This document shows, piece after piece, positions 19,071 to 28,539 of a stretch of DNA of 52,386 nt. A program made the translations under genes and the position numbers. This DNA is from Sulfuriflexus sp. GTDB lineage: Bacteria > Pseudomonadota > Gammaproteobacteria > AKS1. Numbering within the stretch: the first letter of the stretch is position 1; each line of letters starts with the position of its first letter. Where the stretch lies: assembly GCA_023134145.1 (NCBI GenBank), contig JAGLUW010000011.1, positions 1 through 52,386 on the forward strand, read 5' to 3'. Below the pieces are notes generated by a model. The model was not told where the DNA came from, ran no database searches, and was given only the letters and a program-made list of their open reading frames with translations.

Positions 19071-19925
19071 ATTAAAACGCTGTTTACACAAGGTCCGCTA
19101 CTAGGTACCCGTTTACTCCTGCTTATTATTGTTTCCATTGTCATGATGACAATGGATCATCGCTATCATCACCTTGATACCTTTCGTTCTGTACTGTCAT
19201 TAATTATTGAACCAATACGACAAGTTATCGACCTTCCATTCTCAATAATCGGTGGCGTTAATGAGAACCTATCTTCTCGCTCAACCCTATTAAGTGACAA
19301 TGAAGAACTACGCGTAAGAAATTTACTTCTCAAAGCCCAACTACAAAAATACGCTGCGCTGCAATCAGAAAATATGCGTCTACGAGAATTGCTCGACTCC
19401 TCTTTCAAGGTTGGAGACAAGGTTCTTATTGCTGAATTAATTCGTGTTGATCTAGATCCTTTTACAAGACGCATTGTTATTAACAAAGGCAGCAATGACG
19501 ATCTATTTGCCGGCCAACCCTTACTCGATTCCGAAGGTATTATCGGCCAAATTTTACAAGTGAGTCCTTTCTCCAGCACGGCAATGCTCATAACCGATCC
19601 TAGTCATGCTATTCCAATACAGCTAAACAGTACTGGGCAACGTGCTATTGCTACTGGCACCGGGCGACCAGGCGAACTTGAATTACTGCATATTCCTAGT
19701 AATACCAAATTAAAAAAAGGTGAGCTATTAGTTTCATCAGGCTTAGGTGGCCGCTTCCCTGCTGGCTACCCTGTCGCCCGTGTGATTCGAACACTGAAAC
19801 ATCCAGGCAAACCTTATCTTGAAGTGATTGCTGAACCAACCGCTTACTTACAACGCAGTCGTGAAGTACTCGTTGTTTGGCCTAGTGCGGGCCCCCACCC
19901 CGAAGCAAGCACAGGGAAGCAATAA
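19071..19925 (+). CDS. mreC: Rod-shape protein MreC, apparent ATT start
   Basis: 284 aa if started at ATT 19071. MreC is an inner-membrane protein with a periplasmic beta domain that activates PBP2-RodA. The first ATG in frame (19143) would remove the membrane anchor. Reading upstream gives IKTLFTQGPLLGTRLLLL, collinear with the E. coli N-terminus MKPIFSRGP. AGGGG (19059-19063) lies 7 nt before the ATT. No ATG, GTG or TTG occurs between the mreB stop and 19143 in this frame; a CTG at 19080 is the only other near-cognate choice. TM at about 13-29, then a coiled coil (residues about 70-100). Confidence 0.9.
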   Translation: MKTLFTQGPLLGTRLLLLIIVSIVMMTMDHRYHHLDTFRSVLSLIIEPIRQVIDLPFSIIGGVNENLSSRSTLLSDNEELRVRNLLLKAQLQKYAALQSENMRLRELLDSSFKVGDKVLIAELIRVDLDPFTRRIVINKGSNDDLFAGQPLLDSEGIIGQILQVSPFSSTAMLITDPSHAIPIQLNSTGQRAIATGTGRPGELELLHIPSNTKLKKGELLVSSGLGGRFPAGYPVARVIRTLKHPGKPYLEVIAEPTAYLQRSREVLVVWPSAGPHPEASTGKQ

Positions 19926-20410
19926 TGCCAAGACGTCATCAAGGTGGTTGGATTATTATCGCGAGCTTTACCATTGCTCTGCTGTTAACGATGTTGCCCT
20001 TACCAACATGGGCACAAGCCTTTCGTCCAGAGTGGATAACGTTAGTTTTAATTTACTGGTGCATGGCATTACCCGGACGCGTCAGTATCGGTTGGGGTTG
20101 GACAGCCGGTCTTATGCTTGATGTTACACTCGGTAACCTATTAGGTTTACATGCTTTGGCGATGGCGATTGTTGCCTTCTTAACCATCAAGTTATACCAA
20201 CGCATTCGTGTTTATCCTCTCGGCCAACAAGCCCTCGCTATACTCATACTCGTTGCAATGAGTCAGTTACTCATTCTTTGGATTCTTGGCATTATTGGTG
20301 CGACACCAGGTAGTTGGACCTATTGGTTACCATCTTTAAGTAGCGCAATTATTTGGCCGTGGGTATTTGTCGTAATGCGAGGAGCACGCCGTCACTTCCG
20401 CGTGGCGTAA
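19925..20410 (+). CDS. mreD: Rod-shape membrane protein MreD
   Basis: 161 aa, about five transmembrane helices (IIASFTIALLLTMLP and others), with the conserved RPEWITLVLIYW segment after the first helix. It works with MreC in the elongasome. The ATG overlaps the mreC stop (TAATG), so it is translationally coupled. Confidence 0.93.
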   Translation: MPRRHQGGWIIIASFTIALLLTMLPLPTWAQAFRPEWITLVLIYWCMALPGRVSIGWGWTAGLMLDVTLGNLLGLHALAMAIVAFLTIKLYQRIRVYPLGQQALAILILVAMSQLLILWILGIIGATPGSWTYWLPSLSSAIIWPWVFVVMRGARRHFRVA

Positions 20411-20413
20411 AAC

Positions 20414-22258
20414 ATGTTACGCAACCTGCAGATAAAAGATCACGGTAACGAAACACGCCTTTTCAAGCGTCGCGCAATTGTCGCTATCAGCGTTGTTATT
20501 ATTATGATGCTCGGTATTGTTGCACGACTTATTTATTTGCAAATTTATAGTCATCAACACTATTCAACGCTGTCACAAAAAAACCGTCTCAAAATTGTTC
20601 CTCTGCCGCCCACTCGTGGTTTGATATACGATCGTAATGGTTTATTACTGGCAAAGAACATTCCTTCATTCAGCCTTGAATTAATACCTGAGCAAGTTAA
20701 AGACATTGATAAAACATTAGAGCGGCTTGGTCAATTTATTTCAATTCGCGACAGTGACCGAGCGCACTTTAAACGCTTAGTAAAACAAAAGCGTCGTTTC
20801 CAAAGTATTCCTTTACGTTACCGTCTCACAGAAGAAGAGGTCGCACGTTTTTCTGTAAACCGACACCTATATAAAGGTGTCAGCATTCAAGCGCGTTTGA
20901 TTCGTTATTACCCCTTCGGCAAAGAAGGTGTACATACGATCGGCTATGTTGGCCGTATTGATGCTCGCGAATTACAACGTATTGACACAGCTAATTACAG
21001 TGCCACTACTCACATTGGCAAACTCGGTATTGAACGCTCTTACGAAGATGAGCTACACGGTCAAGTCGGCTACCAGCAAGAAGAAGTGAATGCGCAAAAT
21101 CGTACGCTACGTATTCTCGATAGCACGCCGCCTATTGCCGGTAAAAATCTTCATCTTAATATCGACATAAAATTACAAGCCTATGCCGACAAGGTACTCG
21201 GTGATTACCGTGGTTCTATTGTTGCGATTGATCCACGTAACGGTGCACTGCTCGCCATGGTCAGCAAACCAAACTACGATCCAAACCCCTTCGTTACGGG
21301 AATTAGTGTTAAAAATTATTCCGTATTGCGTGACTCACCTGACAAACCACTCTTTAACCGTACTATTCTTGGTCAGTATCCTCCCGGCTCTACGGTTAAA
21401 CCTTTTATTGGTCTTGCCGGGCTCGATGCCGGCTTGGCGAATAACAGCCTATTTTGCCCCGGTTGGTTTGAGCTCGAAGGTGATGAACGCCGTTATCGTG
21501 ATTGGAAAAAACATGGCCATGGTGAAACCAATCTGGATAAAGCTATCGTTCAATCCTGTGATGTTTTCTTTTATGAGTTAGCGAAAAATCTACGCATTAC
21601 CCAGATGCATAAATTCATGACGCAATTTGGCTTTGGCCAGAAAACGGGCATTGATATTATTGGTGAACTAGCAGGCCTATTCCCTTCTCGCGAATGGAAA
21701 CGTCATAAACGCGGCCAAGCTTGGTTCCCAGGCGAAACAGTTATCACCGGTATTGGCCAAGGCTTTACTCTAACAACACCTCTGCAACTCGCTTCGGCAA
21801 CGGCAACACTTGCGATGAATGGCTTACGCTTTAAACCGTCAATCGTTCAGTCGATGCAAGGCAATGAAAATGTCGAGCCTGTACAACAACTCGCAACTCG
21901 GTATAAATCAGTACTACTAAAAGAACCTCAGAATTGGCAAAGAGTTAAACGTTCTATGATGCGTGTTATGCACAGCGCTCGCGGTACTGCACGTGGCAGT
22001 GGTCGTGGTGCAGCGTACAAAATTGCCGGTAAAACAGGCACCGCTCAAGTATTTGGTATTGCTCAAGATGCCGAATACAATGAGGAAGAAATTGATCTGC
22101 GCTTACGCGATCATTCATTATTCGTTGGCTTTGCTCCTTTCGAAAAACCCACTATCGCCATTGCGGTGATTGCGGAAAATGGTGGTAGTGGTGGCCACAT
22201 TGCCGCACCAATCGCGCGTAAGGTACTCGATGCCTATTTAGTAGGTACGGAATTATGA
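20414..22258 (+). CDS. mrdA: Peptidoglycan DD-transpeptidase PBP2
   Basis: 614 aa. Class B penicillin-binding protein of the elongasome. TM at about 21-42, the pedestal/dimerisation domain starting LPPTRGLIYDRNG, then the transpeptidase domain: Ser326-x-x-Lys329 in YPPGSTVKPF, SCDVFFYELA (the SxD/SxN motif) and AGKTGTAQVF (KTG). It starts 3 nt after mreD and overlaps rodA by 4 nt. Confidence 0.97.
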   Translation: MLRNLQIKDHGNETRLFKRRAIVAISVVIIMMLGIVARLIYLQIYSHQHYSTLSQKNRLKIVPLPPTRGLIYDRNGLLLAKNIPSFSLELIPEQVKDIDKTLERLGQFISIRDSDRAHFKRLVKQKRRFQSIPLRYRLTEEEVARFSVNRHLYKGVSIQARLIRYYPFGKEGVHTIGYVGRIDARELQRIDTANYSATTHIGKLGIERSYEDELHGQVGYQQEEVNAQNRTLRILDSTPPIAGKNLHLNIDIKLQAYADKVLGDYRGSIVAIDPRNGALLAMVSKPNYDPNPFVTGISVKNYSVLRDSPDKPLFNRTILGQYPPGSTVKPFIGLAGLDAGLANNSLFCPGWFELEGDERRYRDWKKHGHGETNLDKAIVQSCDVFFYELAKNLRITQMHKFMTQFGFGQKTGIDIIGELAGLFPSREWKRHKRGQAWFPGETVITGIGQGFTLTTPLQLASATATLAMNGLRFKPSIVQSMQGNENVEPVQQLATRYKSVLLKEPQNWQRVKRSMMRVMHSARGTARGSGRGAAYKIAGKTGTAQVFGIAQDAEYNEEEIDLRLRDHSLFVGFAPFEKPTIAIAVIAENGGSGGHIAAPIARKVLDAYLVGTEL

Positions 22259-23373
22259 TTTTAGACAGCTACACTGCCGCTAATCGACGCCGCTATTCTT
22301 TCGCAGGTAGCCTTCACCTTGATGCACCATTGATCATTGCACTGTTGCTGACTGCGGCTCTTGGGCTAGTGATTCTCTATAGTGCCAGTAATCAAAATGA
22401 AGCGATTATTATTCGTCAATTAACCAGACTCGCCGTTGCCTTCGGCGTGATGATGTTAGTCGCTCAAATATCTCCTCGACAATTACGCTTCTGGACACCG
22501 TGGTTGTTTGCGATTGGAATATTTTTACTCATTGCCGTGCTCGCCTTTGGCGAAGGCAAAGGTGCTCAGCGCTGGCTAGACTTCGGTTTACTACGCTTCC
22601 AGCCATCAGAAATGATCAAAATCACCCTGCCTATGGTACTGGCATGGTATTTGGCTGATGCTCCATTACCCCCTAGGCCTTCACGCGTGATTGTCTGCAT
22701 CTTACTGATTATTGTGCCGACTCTGCTCATCGCCAAACAACCTGATCTAGGCACGTCACTAGTGATTGCCAGTTCAGGGATTTTTGTCATGCTGCTATCA
22801 GGTATTCGCTGGCGTTATATTTTCAGTGCCATGATCGCGGCGATCTCTGCTGCACCGCTACTTTGGTATTTCATGCATGACTACCAGCGTCAACGCGTAC
22901 TCACCTTTCTTAATCCGGAACAAGATCTACTCGGTTCTGGCTGGCATATTGTGCAATCCAAGATTGCGATTGGCTCGGGCGGTGTCTACGGCAAGGGCTG
23001 GCTGAATGGTACCCAGTCGCACCTAGAATTTCTCCCCGAGCGCTCAACTGACTTTATTTTTGCCGTCTATGGCGAGGAATTCGGTCTAATGGGTATCTTG
23101 GTGCTCTTAACACTCTATTTATTCATTATTGCCCGTAGCCTGTATATCTCTACTCAGGCTCAAGATACCTTTGGTCGTCTGGTCGGTGGCAGTATCGCAA
23201 TCACCTTTTTCTTCAACATTTTCGTCAATATCGGCATGGTGACCGGTTTATTACCTGTGGTTGGCCTACCATTACCGCTGATCAGCTATGGTGGCACATC
23301 AATGGTGACGTTAATGATCGCTTTCGGTATCCTCATGTCAGTGCACACTCACCGAAAATTGTTGTCACAGTAA
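22255..23373 (+). CDS. mrdB: Peptidoglycan glycosyltransferase RodA
   Basis: 372 aa, about ten TM helices. SEDS-family glycan polymerase that partners PBP2. Conserved LLRFQPSEMIKITLPM and the C-terminal PLPLISYGGTSMV. Its ATGA overlaps the mrdA stop. Also called rodA. Confidence 0.97.
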   Translation: MILDSYTAANRRRYSFAGSLHLDAPLIIALLLTAALGLVILYSASNQNEAIIIRQLTRLAVAFGVMMLVAQISPRQLRFWTPWLFAIGIFLLIAVLAFGEGKGAQRWLDFGLLRFQPSEMIKITLPMVLAWYLADAPLPPRPSRVIVCILLIIVPTLLIAKQPDLGTSLVIASSGIFVMLLSGIRWRYIFSAMIAAISAAPLLWYFMHDYQRQRVLTFLNPEQDLLGSGWHIVQSKIAIGSGGVYGKGWLNGTQSHLEFLPERSTDFIFAVYGEEFGLMGILVLLTLYLFIIARSLYISTQAQDTFGRLVGGSIAITFFFNIFVNIGMVTGLLPVVGLPLPLISYGGTSMVTLMIAFGILMSVHTHRKLLSQ

Positions 23374-23399
23374 TAACTGGAATATTTAATAGGACTCAC

Positions 23400-24419
23400 A
23401 TGTCTCTACATACAAAAGCTTCAAAGGTTCTTCTCGCACTTATCAGTCTGCCATTGATTATTTCACCCGTACTTGCCGGTGACTTAAGCAAACGCAAAGA
23501 TGTGCAGTCATTTATTAATAAAATGCAGCAAGATCATGGCTTCGATAAAGCCAGTCTCGAAAAATTATTTTCTAAGACGCGGATTCAGCCGTCCATTATC
23601 AAGGCGATGACGCGACCGGCTGAAAGAAAGCCTTGGCATACCTACCGCCCTATCTTTATTACCCAATCTCGTATCGACCTTGGCGTGGACTTTTGGGATA
23701 AACATGCTGATTTGCTCAAGCAAGCACATGAAAAATACGGTGTTGCCCCTGAGATTATTGTCGGCATCATCGGTGTTGAAACACGCTATGGTCGCCACAC
23801 TGGTAATTATCGCGTAATCGATTCTCTCTCTACATTAGGTTTCGATTACCCTCCACGGAGTAAATTTTTCCTCAGCGAGCTTAAGCACTTCTTGCTCATG
23901 ACGCGCGAAGAAAAAGTAGACCCGCTTTCTTTAAAAGGTTCTTATGCAGGAGCCATGGGTCAGCCACAATTTATTTCTAGTAGCTTCCGTAGTTACGCGA
24001 TTGATTTTGATGGCGATGGTAAGCGCGATATTTGGCACAACCCTGCGGATGCCATTGGCAGTGTTGCTAATTACTTTGTGCGTCATGGTTGGAAACGCGG
24101 TGAAAAGATCACCCAACAACTTGATCTTTCCGTTGCCGTCGATAAAAAACTCTTAAAAGAGAAAGACCTTAAGCCATCACACACCGTTGCTAGCCTGCGC
24201 CAAAAAGGCTTTATCAATATTGATAAAAACCTCAACGGTGATGCACTTGCTGCGATTATTAATCTCGAAGGCAAAACCGCATCTGAACATTGGTTAGGAC
24301 TAAAGAACTTCTATGTCATTACCCGTTATAACCACAGCGCGCTGTACGCCATGGCGGTTTATCAGCTTGCAGAAAAAATACGCCAACGCCGTGAATCAAA
24401 GAGTGAGCAAGATGCCTAA
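23400..24419 (+). CDS. mltB: Lytic murein transglycosylase B family
   Basis: 339 aa. Cleaves MurNAc-GlcNAc bonds to give 1,6-anhydroMurNAc. Catalytic Glu127 lies in IIGVETRYGRHTGNY; GAMGQPQFISSSF and the FDGDGKRDIW EF-hand-like loop are family features. The signal peptide (to about residue 27) has no lipobox Cys, so it is probably soluble in the periplasm, like Pseudomonas SltB1 rather than the E. coli lipoprotein. It overlaps rlpA by 8 nt. Confidence 0.95.
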   Translation: MSLHTKASKVLLALISLPLIISPVLAGDLSKRKDVQSFINKMQQDHGFDKASLEKLFSKTRIQPSIIKAMTRPAERKPWHTYRPIFITQSRIDLGVDFWDKHADLLKQAHEKYGVAPEIIVGIIGVETRYGRHTGNYRVIDSLSTLGFDYPPRSKFFLSELKHFLLMTREEKVDPLSLKGSYAGAMGQPQFISSSFRSYAIDFDGDGKRDIWHNPADAIGSVANYFVRHGWKRGEKITQQLDLSVAVDKKLLKEKDLKPSHTVASLRQKGFINIDKNLNGDALAAIINLEGKTASEHWLGLKNFYVITRYNHSALYAMAVYQLAEKIRQRRESKSEQDA

Positions 24420-25239
24420 GCCATTATTCAAGACACTGCCTGTTTTCATATTCGCAGGCCTACTCAGTGCCTGTGGTGGCAGTGCGATTATTTATGAGAA
24501 CGGTGATAGTGCGCCAAGCGAACATCGTGACCTATCGAATGTTCCCGATGCGATACCAAAAACAGAACCACGTAGTCGCTACGGTAATCCAAAATCCTAT
24601 GTGGTGCGCGGCAAGCGTTATTATGTAAAAGACAGCAATGCTGGCTTTACGCAACGCGGTATTGCTTCATGGTATGGCACCAAGTTTCACGGTCGTCGTA
24701 CTTCAAGTGGTGAGCCATACGATATGTATGCCATGACCGCTGCACATAAAACATTACCGCTACCGACTTACCTCGAAGTGATTAATCTGCGCAATAACAA
24801 ACGCGTTATTGTTAAGGCCAATGACCGCGGCCCTTTCCATGAGAACCGTATTATTGATTTATCTTACGCCGCCGCAACACGACTCGGTATTACCGCCAGT
24901 GGTACGGGGCTAGTTGAGATTCGTGCGCTGAACCCTGCTGCACCAACACCTATACAACAAGTGCAAACGCCTGCTGCAGTAAATACTGATAACAAAACAC
25001 TCGCACCTAATATGTACTTACAAATCGGTGCGTTTTCCAGCCAACAGAATGCGCAAGGTCTCAGTAGCAAATTACATAATGCAGCTTTTGCACGCACGGC
25101 AATCACTACCGCCAGTTCAAATGGTAATACCATTTACCGCGTACGCATTGGGCCGTTATCTACCGTCGATGAGGCCGATCAATTGGTTGACCAACTCGCT
25201 AGCTTAGGTATTAATGATACCCGCGTCGTCATCGATTAA
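24412..25239 (+). CDS. rlpA: Septal ring lytic transglycosylase RlpA
   Basis: 275 aa. Lipoprotein signal with lipobox LSAC (Cys21), a double-psi beta-barrel domain (GIASWYGTKFHGRRTSSGE to KANDRGPFHENRIIDLS) and a C-terminal SPOR domain (MYLQIGAFSSQQNAQ) that binds denuded glycan. Family members cleave glycans lacking stem peptides at the septum. The ATG at 24412 inside the mltB stop region is chosen because an earlier in-frame ATG (24313) would bury the signal peptide. Confidence 0.95.
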   Translation: MPKPLFKTLPVFIFAGLLSACGGSAIIYENGDSAPSEHRDLSNVPDAIPKTEPRSRYGNPKSYVVRGKRYYVKDSNAGFTQRGIASWYGTKFHGRRTSSGEPYDMYAMTAAHKTLPLPTYLEVINLRNNKRVIVKANDRGPFHENRIIDLSYAAATRLGITASGTGLVEIRALNPAAPTPIQQVQTPAAVNTDNKTLAPNMYLQIGAFSSQQNAQGLSSKLHNAAFARTAITTASSNGNTIYRVRIGPLSTVDEADQLVDQLASLGINDTRVVID

Positions 25240-25286
25240 TTGACTGACTCGCCACAGTAAAAACAAACATATAAAAGACTTAAACT

Positions 25287-26456
25287 ATGACATCAAAAAT
25301 ACTTAATCATCGAATTATTACCAGCCTATTATTTACCAGTTGCCTCTTTATCTCGGCAATAACTCAGGCCGCTAATACTATTCCTACCGCTCCAAAATTG
25401 GCTGCTAAAGGTTATGTCTTACTCGACTTTAATAGTGGCCAGATCATTGCCGAAAATAAAAGCGATCAACGGATGGAGCCAGCTAGCCTCACCAAGATGA
25501 TGTCGACCTATGTTATTAGCCATGAACTCAAGGCTGGTAATATTTCATTACAAGACAAAGTAACCATCAGTAAGAAGGCTTGGCGTATGCCAGGCTCGCG
25601 TATGTTTGTTGAAGTGGGTAAACAAGTTGATGTAGAAAGCCTGTTGAAAGGAATTATTATTCAATCAGGTAATGATGCCACTGTAGCAATGTCTGAGTTT
25701 GTTGCCGGTAGTGAAGATGCCTTTGCTTCGTTAATGAATAATTACGCTCAACAGCTCGGCATGCTCGGTACTCATTTTGTAAATAGTACAGGTCTTCCTG
25801 ATAAGGAGCACTATACAACGCCGCGAGACATGGCAATCTTAGGTAGCGCGCTGATTCGAGATTTCCCTGAACATTACAAATGGTATGCGATTAAGAAATA
25901 CACCTTTAACAACATCACCCAATACAATCGAAATAAATTACTTTGGCGTGACAAGTCGGTTGATGGCATAAAAACAGGGCACACTGAGTCTGCTGGTTTT
26001 TGTTTAGTCTCATCCGGTATCCGTGATGACATGCGCCTAGTATCCGTTGTTCTTGGTACCAAGAGTGACTCTGCCCGCGTAGAAGAATCACAAAAATTGC
26101 TCAGTTATGGTTTCCGTTTTTTCCGTAGTCATAAACTCTATGATGCGAATACCGAGATCAGCACAACCGATATATGGAAAGGCACTAAAGACAGCCTCTC
26201 ACTCGGTTTATTGAAAGAACTTTATGTCACTATCCCTCGTGGCCAATACAAGAAACTCAAACCAAGTATTAATTTTGAATCAATTATTGAAGCACCGATC
26301 AATAAACATCAAGTGCTCGGTAATCTTACAGTTAAACTAAATGACAAGATCATTGCTGAACGAAAATTAGTTGCCTTACATGAAATTGAACAAGGTAACT
26401 GGTGGAAACGCTTAGTTGACTGGTTTGTTTTATTAATTAAGGGCTGGTTTGGTTAA
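25287..26456 (+). CDS. dacA: D-Ala-D-Ala carboxypeptidase (PBP5/6 type)
   Basis: 389 aa. Removes the terminal D-Ala of pentapeptides. Signal peptide to about residue 29, Ser67-x-x-Lys70 in PASLTK, SGN in IIQSGNDATVAMSEF, KTG in GIKTGHTESAGFCL, then the C-terminal beta domain and an amphipathic anchor (WWKRLVDWFVLLIKGWF). Enzyme of the PBP5/PBP6/DacC group; dacA versus dacC cannot be resolved. Confidence 0.95.
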   Translation: MTSKILNHRIITSLLFTSCLFISAITQAANTIPTAPKLAAKGYVLLDFNSGQIIAENKSDQRMEPASLTKMMSTYVISHELKAGNISLQDKVTISKKAWRMPGSRMFVEVGKQVDVESLLKGIIIQSGNDATVAMSEFVAGSEDAFASLMNNYAQQLGMLGTHFVNSTGLPDKEHYTTPRDMAILGSALIRDFPEHYKWYAIKKYTFNNITQYNRNKLLWRDKSVDGIKTGHTESAGFCLVSSGIRDDMRLVSVVLGTKSDSARVEESQKLLSYGFRFFRSHKLYDANTEISTTDIWKGTKDSLSLGLLKELYVTIPRGQYKKLKPSINFESIIEAPINKHQVLGNLTVKLNDKIIAERKLVALHEIEQGNWWKRLVDWFVLLIKGWFG

Positions 26457-27322
26457 TGTCGATTGTTTATCTAAACGGCAATTATCTTGCTGAAGAAGAT
26501 GCCAGTATTTCGGTACTTGATCGTGGATTTATATTTGGTGATGGCGTCTATGAAGTTATCCCCTGCTACGGCGGCCATCTGTTCCGACTTGAGCAACACC
26601 TACAACGATTACAAAATAGCCTCGATGGTATTCGGCTTGAAAATCCGCTAACAGATTCACAGTGGCAAGAAACGATTAAAGAAGTTGTTAAGCGTAACAA
26701 CGATGACAATGCAGATCAGTCTATCTACTTACAAGTCACTCGCGGTGCAGCCAAACGCGACCATGTCTTCCCAGATAAAGTATCGCAAACCGTATTTATT
26801 ATGAGCAGTGTTATGCAGCCTGTCAGTGATGCCAAATTAAAAAAGGGTGTTGTTGCTATCACTCACGATGATATTCGCTGGCGCTATTGTCATATTAAAT
26901 CTATTGCACTACTGCCAAATACATTGATGCGCCAAGTTGCACGTGAGGCCGGTGCGGATGAAGCGATACTTAATCGTGATGGTAAAATTACTGAGGGTGC
27001 CGCGAGCAATATCTTTATTGTGAAAGATAAGAAAATTATTACTCCCCCAAAAAATGAGTGCCTATTACCCGGCATTACGCGTGATTTAATTCTTGAGATT
27101 GCTGCTGATTCGGGTCTAGCTCATAGCGAAGAAGAAATTAGCCTTGCGCAATTGCAAGACGCCGATGAAATTTGGTTGACCAGCTCAACGAAAGAAATTT
27201 TACCCGTCACCCAGCTTGACGACGTGGCGGTGGGTAATGGTAAGCCAGGACCATGCTGGCAAGATATGTTGGCGCGTTACCAAGAGCATAAAAAATTATT
27301 ACGCTCAGGCGATGCCCACTAA
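26456..27322 (+). CDS. dat: D-amino-acid transaminase
   Basis: 288 aa PLP enzyme of fold type IV. VLDRGFIFGDGVYEVIP is near the N-terminus; PLP Lys148 is in RWRYCHIKSIALLPN, whose RWxxCxIKS pattern matches bacterial D-amino-acid transaminase rather than branched-chain transaminase; EGAASNIFIV follows. It interconverts D-Ala and D-Glu. It overlaps the dacA stop (TAATG), so D-Ala released by DacA could be reused. The end shares CTAA with convergent arsM. Confidence 0.88.
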   Translation: MSIVYLNGNYLAEEDASISVLDRGFIFGDGVYEVIPCYGGHLFRLEQHLQRLQNSLDGIRLENPLTDSQWQETIKEVVKRNNDDNADQSIYLQVTRGAAKRDHVFPDKVSQTVFIMSSVMQPVSDAKLKKGVVAITHDDIRWRYCHIKSIALLPNTLMRQVAREAGADEAILNRDGKITEGAASNIFIVKDKKIITPPKNECLLPGITRDLILEIAADSGLAHSEEEISLAQLQDADEIWLTSSTKEILPVTQLDDVAVGNGKPGPCWQDMLARYQEHKKLLRSGDAH

Positions 27323-28182
27323 CAGCAGCAATCTTTACTTGGTTTAATCGCTTCAATCGAAGCTGAAACAACATAATCAGTCACATTATGATCTGGAGCC
27401 CAATCACGGATAAATTGTTTCGATTCATCTTTAGGTTCAATACGAACATTCTCAAAGCCCGCCGCTTTAATCATTTCAATTAGATCATCAATTAAAGAAG
27501 CATTACCCATACAACCGGCAATTAACATCGGGTCGTTACGCATTTCTTCCGGTAACTCAAGCGTTGCCACCACATCGGAAATAGCCAAACGTCCGCCCGG
27601 TTTTAAAATACGCAATGTTTCTTTAAAAACCTGTGCTTTATCAGGAGATAGGTTAATAACGCAGTTCGAAATAATCACATCGGCCGTATCATTCGCTACA
27701 GGTAAGTTCTCAATTTCACCTAGACGAAATTCCACATTACTAAACTTGCCCTTGCTGGCATTACTGCGCGCCTTACTTAACATGTCAGGTGTCATATCAA
27801 CACCAATCACACGTCCGCTACCACCAACCTCTTGTGCGGCAAGAAAACAGTCAAAGCCACCACCTGACCCTAGGTCAACAACAACCTCACCAATCTGCAG
27901 GGAAGCAATCGCTCGAGGATTACCACAACCCAAACCCATATCCGCACCTTCAGGCACAAGCTCGAGATCCGCTTCACTATAACCAAGTCGTGTTGAAATC
28001 AATGTGTTGATCGCCGTATCATCTGAAACACCACAGCAACTGCCTTCAATACCACAGGCATCACCTTCATTACTGGCATTAGCTACTTCGGCATAAGCAC
28101 CGCGCACCTGTTGACGATGCGCATCATTGTCCGCTTGATCGCCATAACTACTTTCTGACCCACAACATTCTGACTTACTCAT
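27319..28182 (-). CDS. arsM: Arsenite S-adenosylmethionine methyltransferase
   Basis: 287 aa. Methylates As(III) stepwise with SAM. VVDLGSGGGFDCFLAA is the SAM site; the arsenic-binding cysteines are Cys174 (NCVINLS) and Cys224 (GCMGNAS), with further conserved Cys86 (GCGNP) and Cys43/49/50 near the N-terminus. The C-terminus ends CCC. No arsR, arsB or arsC is adjacent. It is the last gene of the minus-strand block starting with a sensor kinase. Confidence 0.92.
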   Translation of the reverse strand: MSKSECCGSESSYGDQADNDAHRQQVRGAYAEVANASNEGDACGIEGSCCGVSDDTAINTLISTRLGYSEADLELVPEGADMGLGCGNPRAIASLQIGEVVVDLGSGGGFDCFLAAQEVGGSGRVIGVDMTPDMLSKARSNASKGKFSNVEFRLGEIENLPVANDTADVIISNCVINLSPDKAQVFKETLRILKPGGRLAISDVVATLELPEEMRNDPMLIAGCMGNASLIDDLIEMIKAAGFENVRIEPKDESKQFIRDWAPDHNVTDYVVSASIEAIKPSKDCCC

Positions 28183-28200
28183 GATAAAACCTCAGACAAG

Positions 28201-28536
28201 CTATTCGCCAATATTCATGAATGGCATTAACGAAAAATAGATAATAAATAAAACGATTAGAAAATAAATAACTACACGCAATGGCTGTTGCAATACAAGC
28301 TGAGTAAATGATTCCGTATCAGCCTCAACTGCGGGCATGTGCTGCTGATAATCATCAATCAAGCTTCGTGCTTGTAATTTGTCTTCATTATTCTTAAGCC
28401 AGATACCGGCTACAGAAAAACCCCAGTTACCTGCCGAGGTCTCATAAAAATCAATTTTATGCTCAAGCAACAGGTTTCGGATTGCATCTGCCTCTGCATC
28501 CGGTACATCATTTAACCTAAATACCAGTGTAGCCAT
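28201..28536 (-). CDS. Small membrane protein, DUF6164-like
   Basis: 111 aa. An N-terminal soluble alpha/beta part (VFRLNDVPDAEADAIRNLL, then DFYETSAGNWGFSVAGIWL) and a single C-terminal TM helix (VVIYFLIVLFIIYFSLMPF). The soluble part resembles DUF2007-type or DUF6164 proteins found beside proteobacterial genes; the family name is from memory and uncertain. 18 bp before arsM and 3 bp after the S4 gene, so it is cotranscribed. Confidence 0.82.
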   Translation of the reverse strand: MATLVFRLNDVPDAEADAIRNLLLEHKIDFYETSAGNWGFSVAGIWLKNNEDKLQARSLIDDYQQHMPAVEADTESFTQLVLQQPLRVVIYFLIVLFIIYFSLMPFMNIGE

Positions 28537-28539
28537 TAT

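Noticed and set aside
19143-19154. ATG at 19143 as the mreC start
   Set aside because: It removes the transmembrane anchor, has no ribosome site, and leaves a conserved coding stretch upstream unexplained.
24313-24411. N-terminal extension of RlpA
   Set aside because: It lies wholly inside mltB and would place 33 residues before a normal lipoprotein signal peptide.
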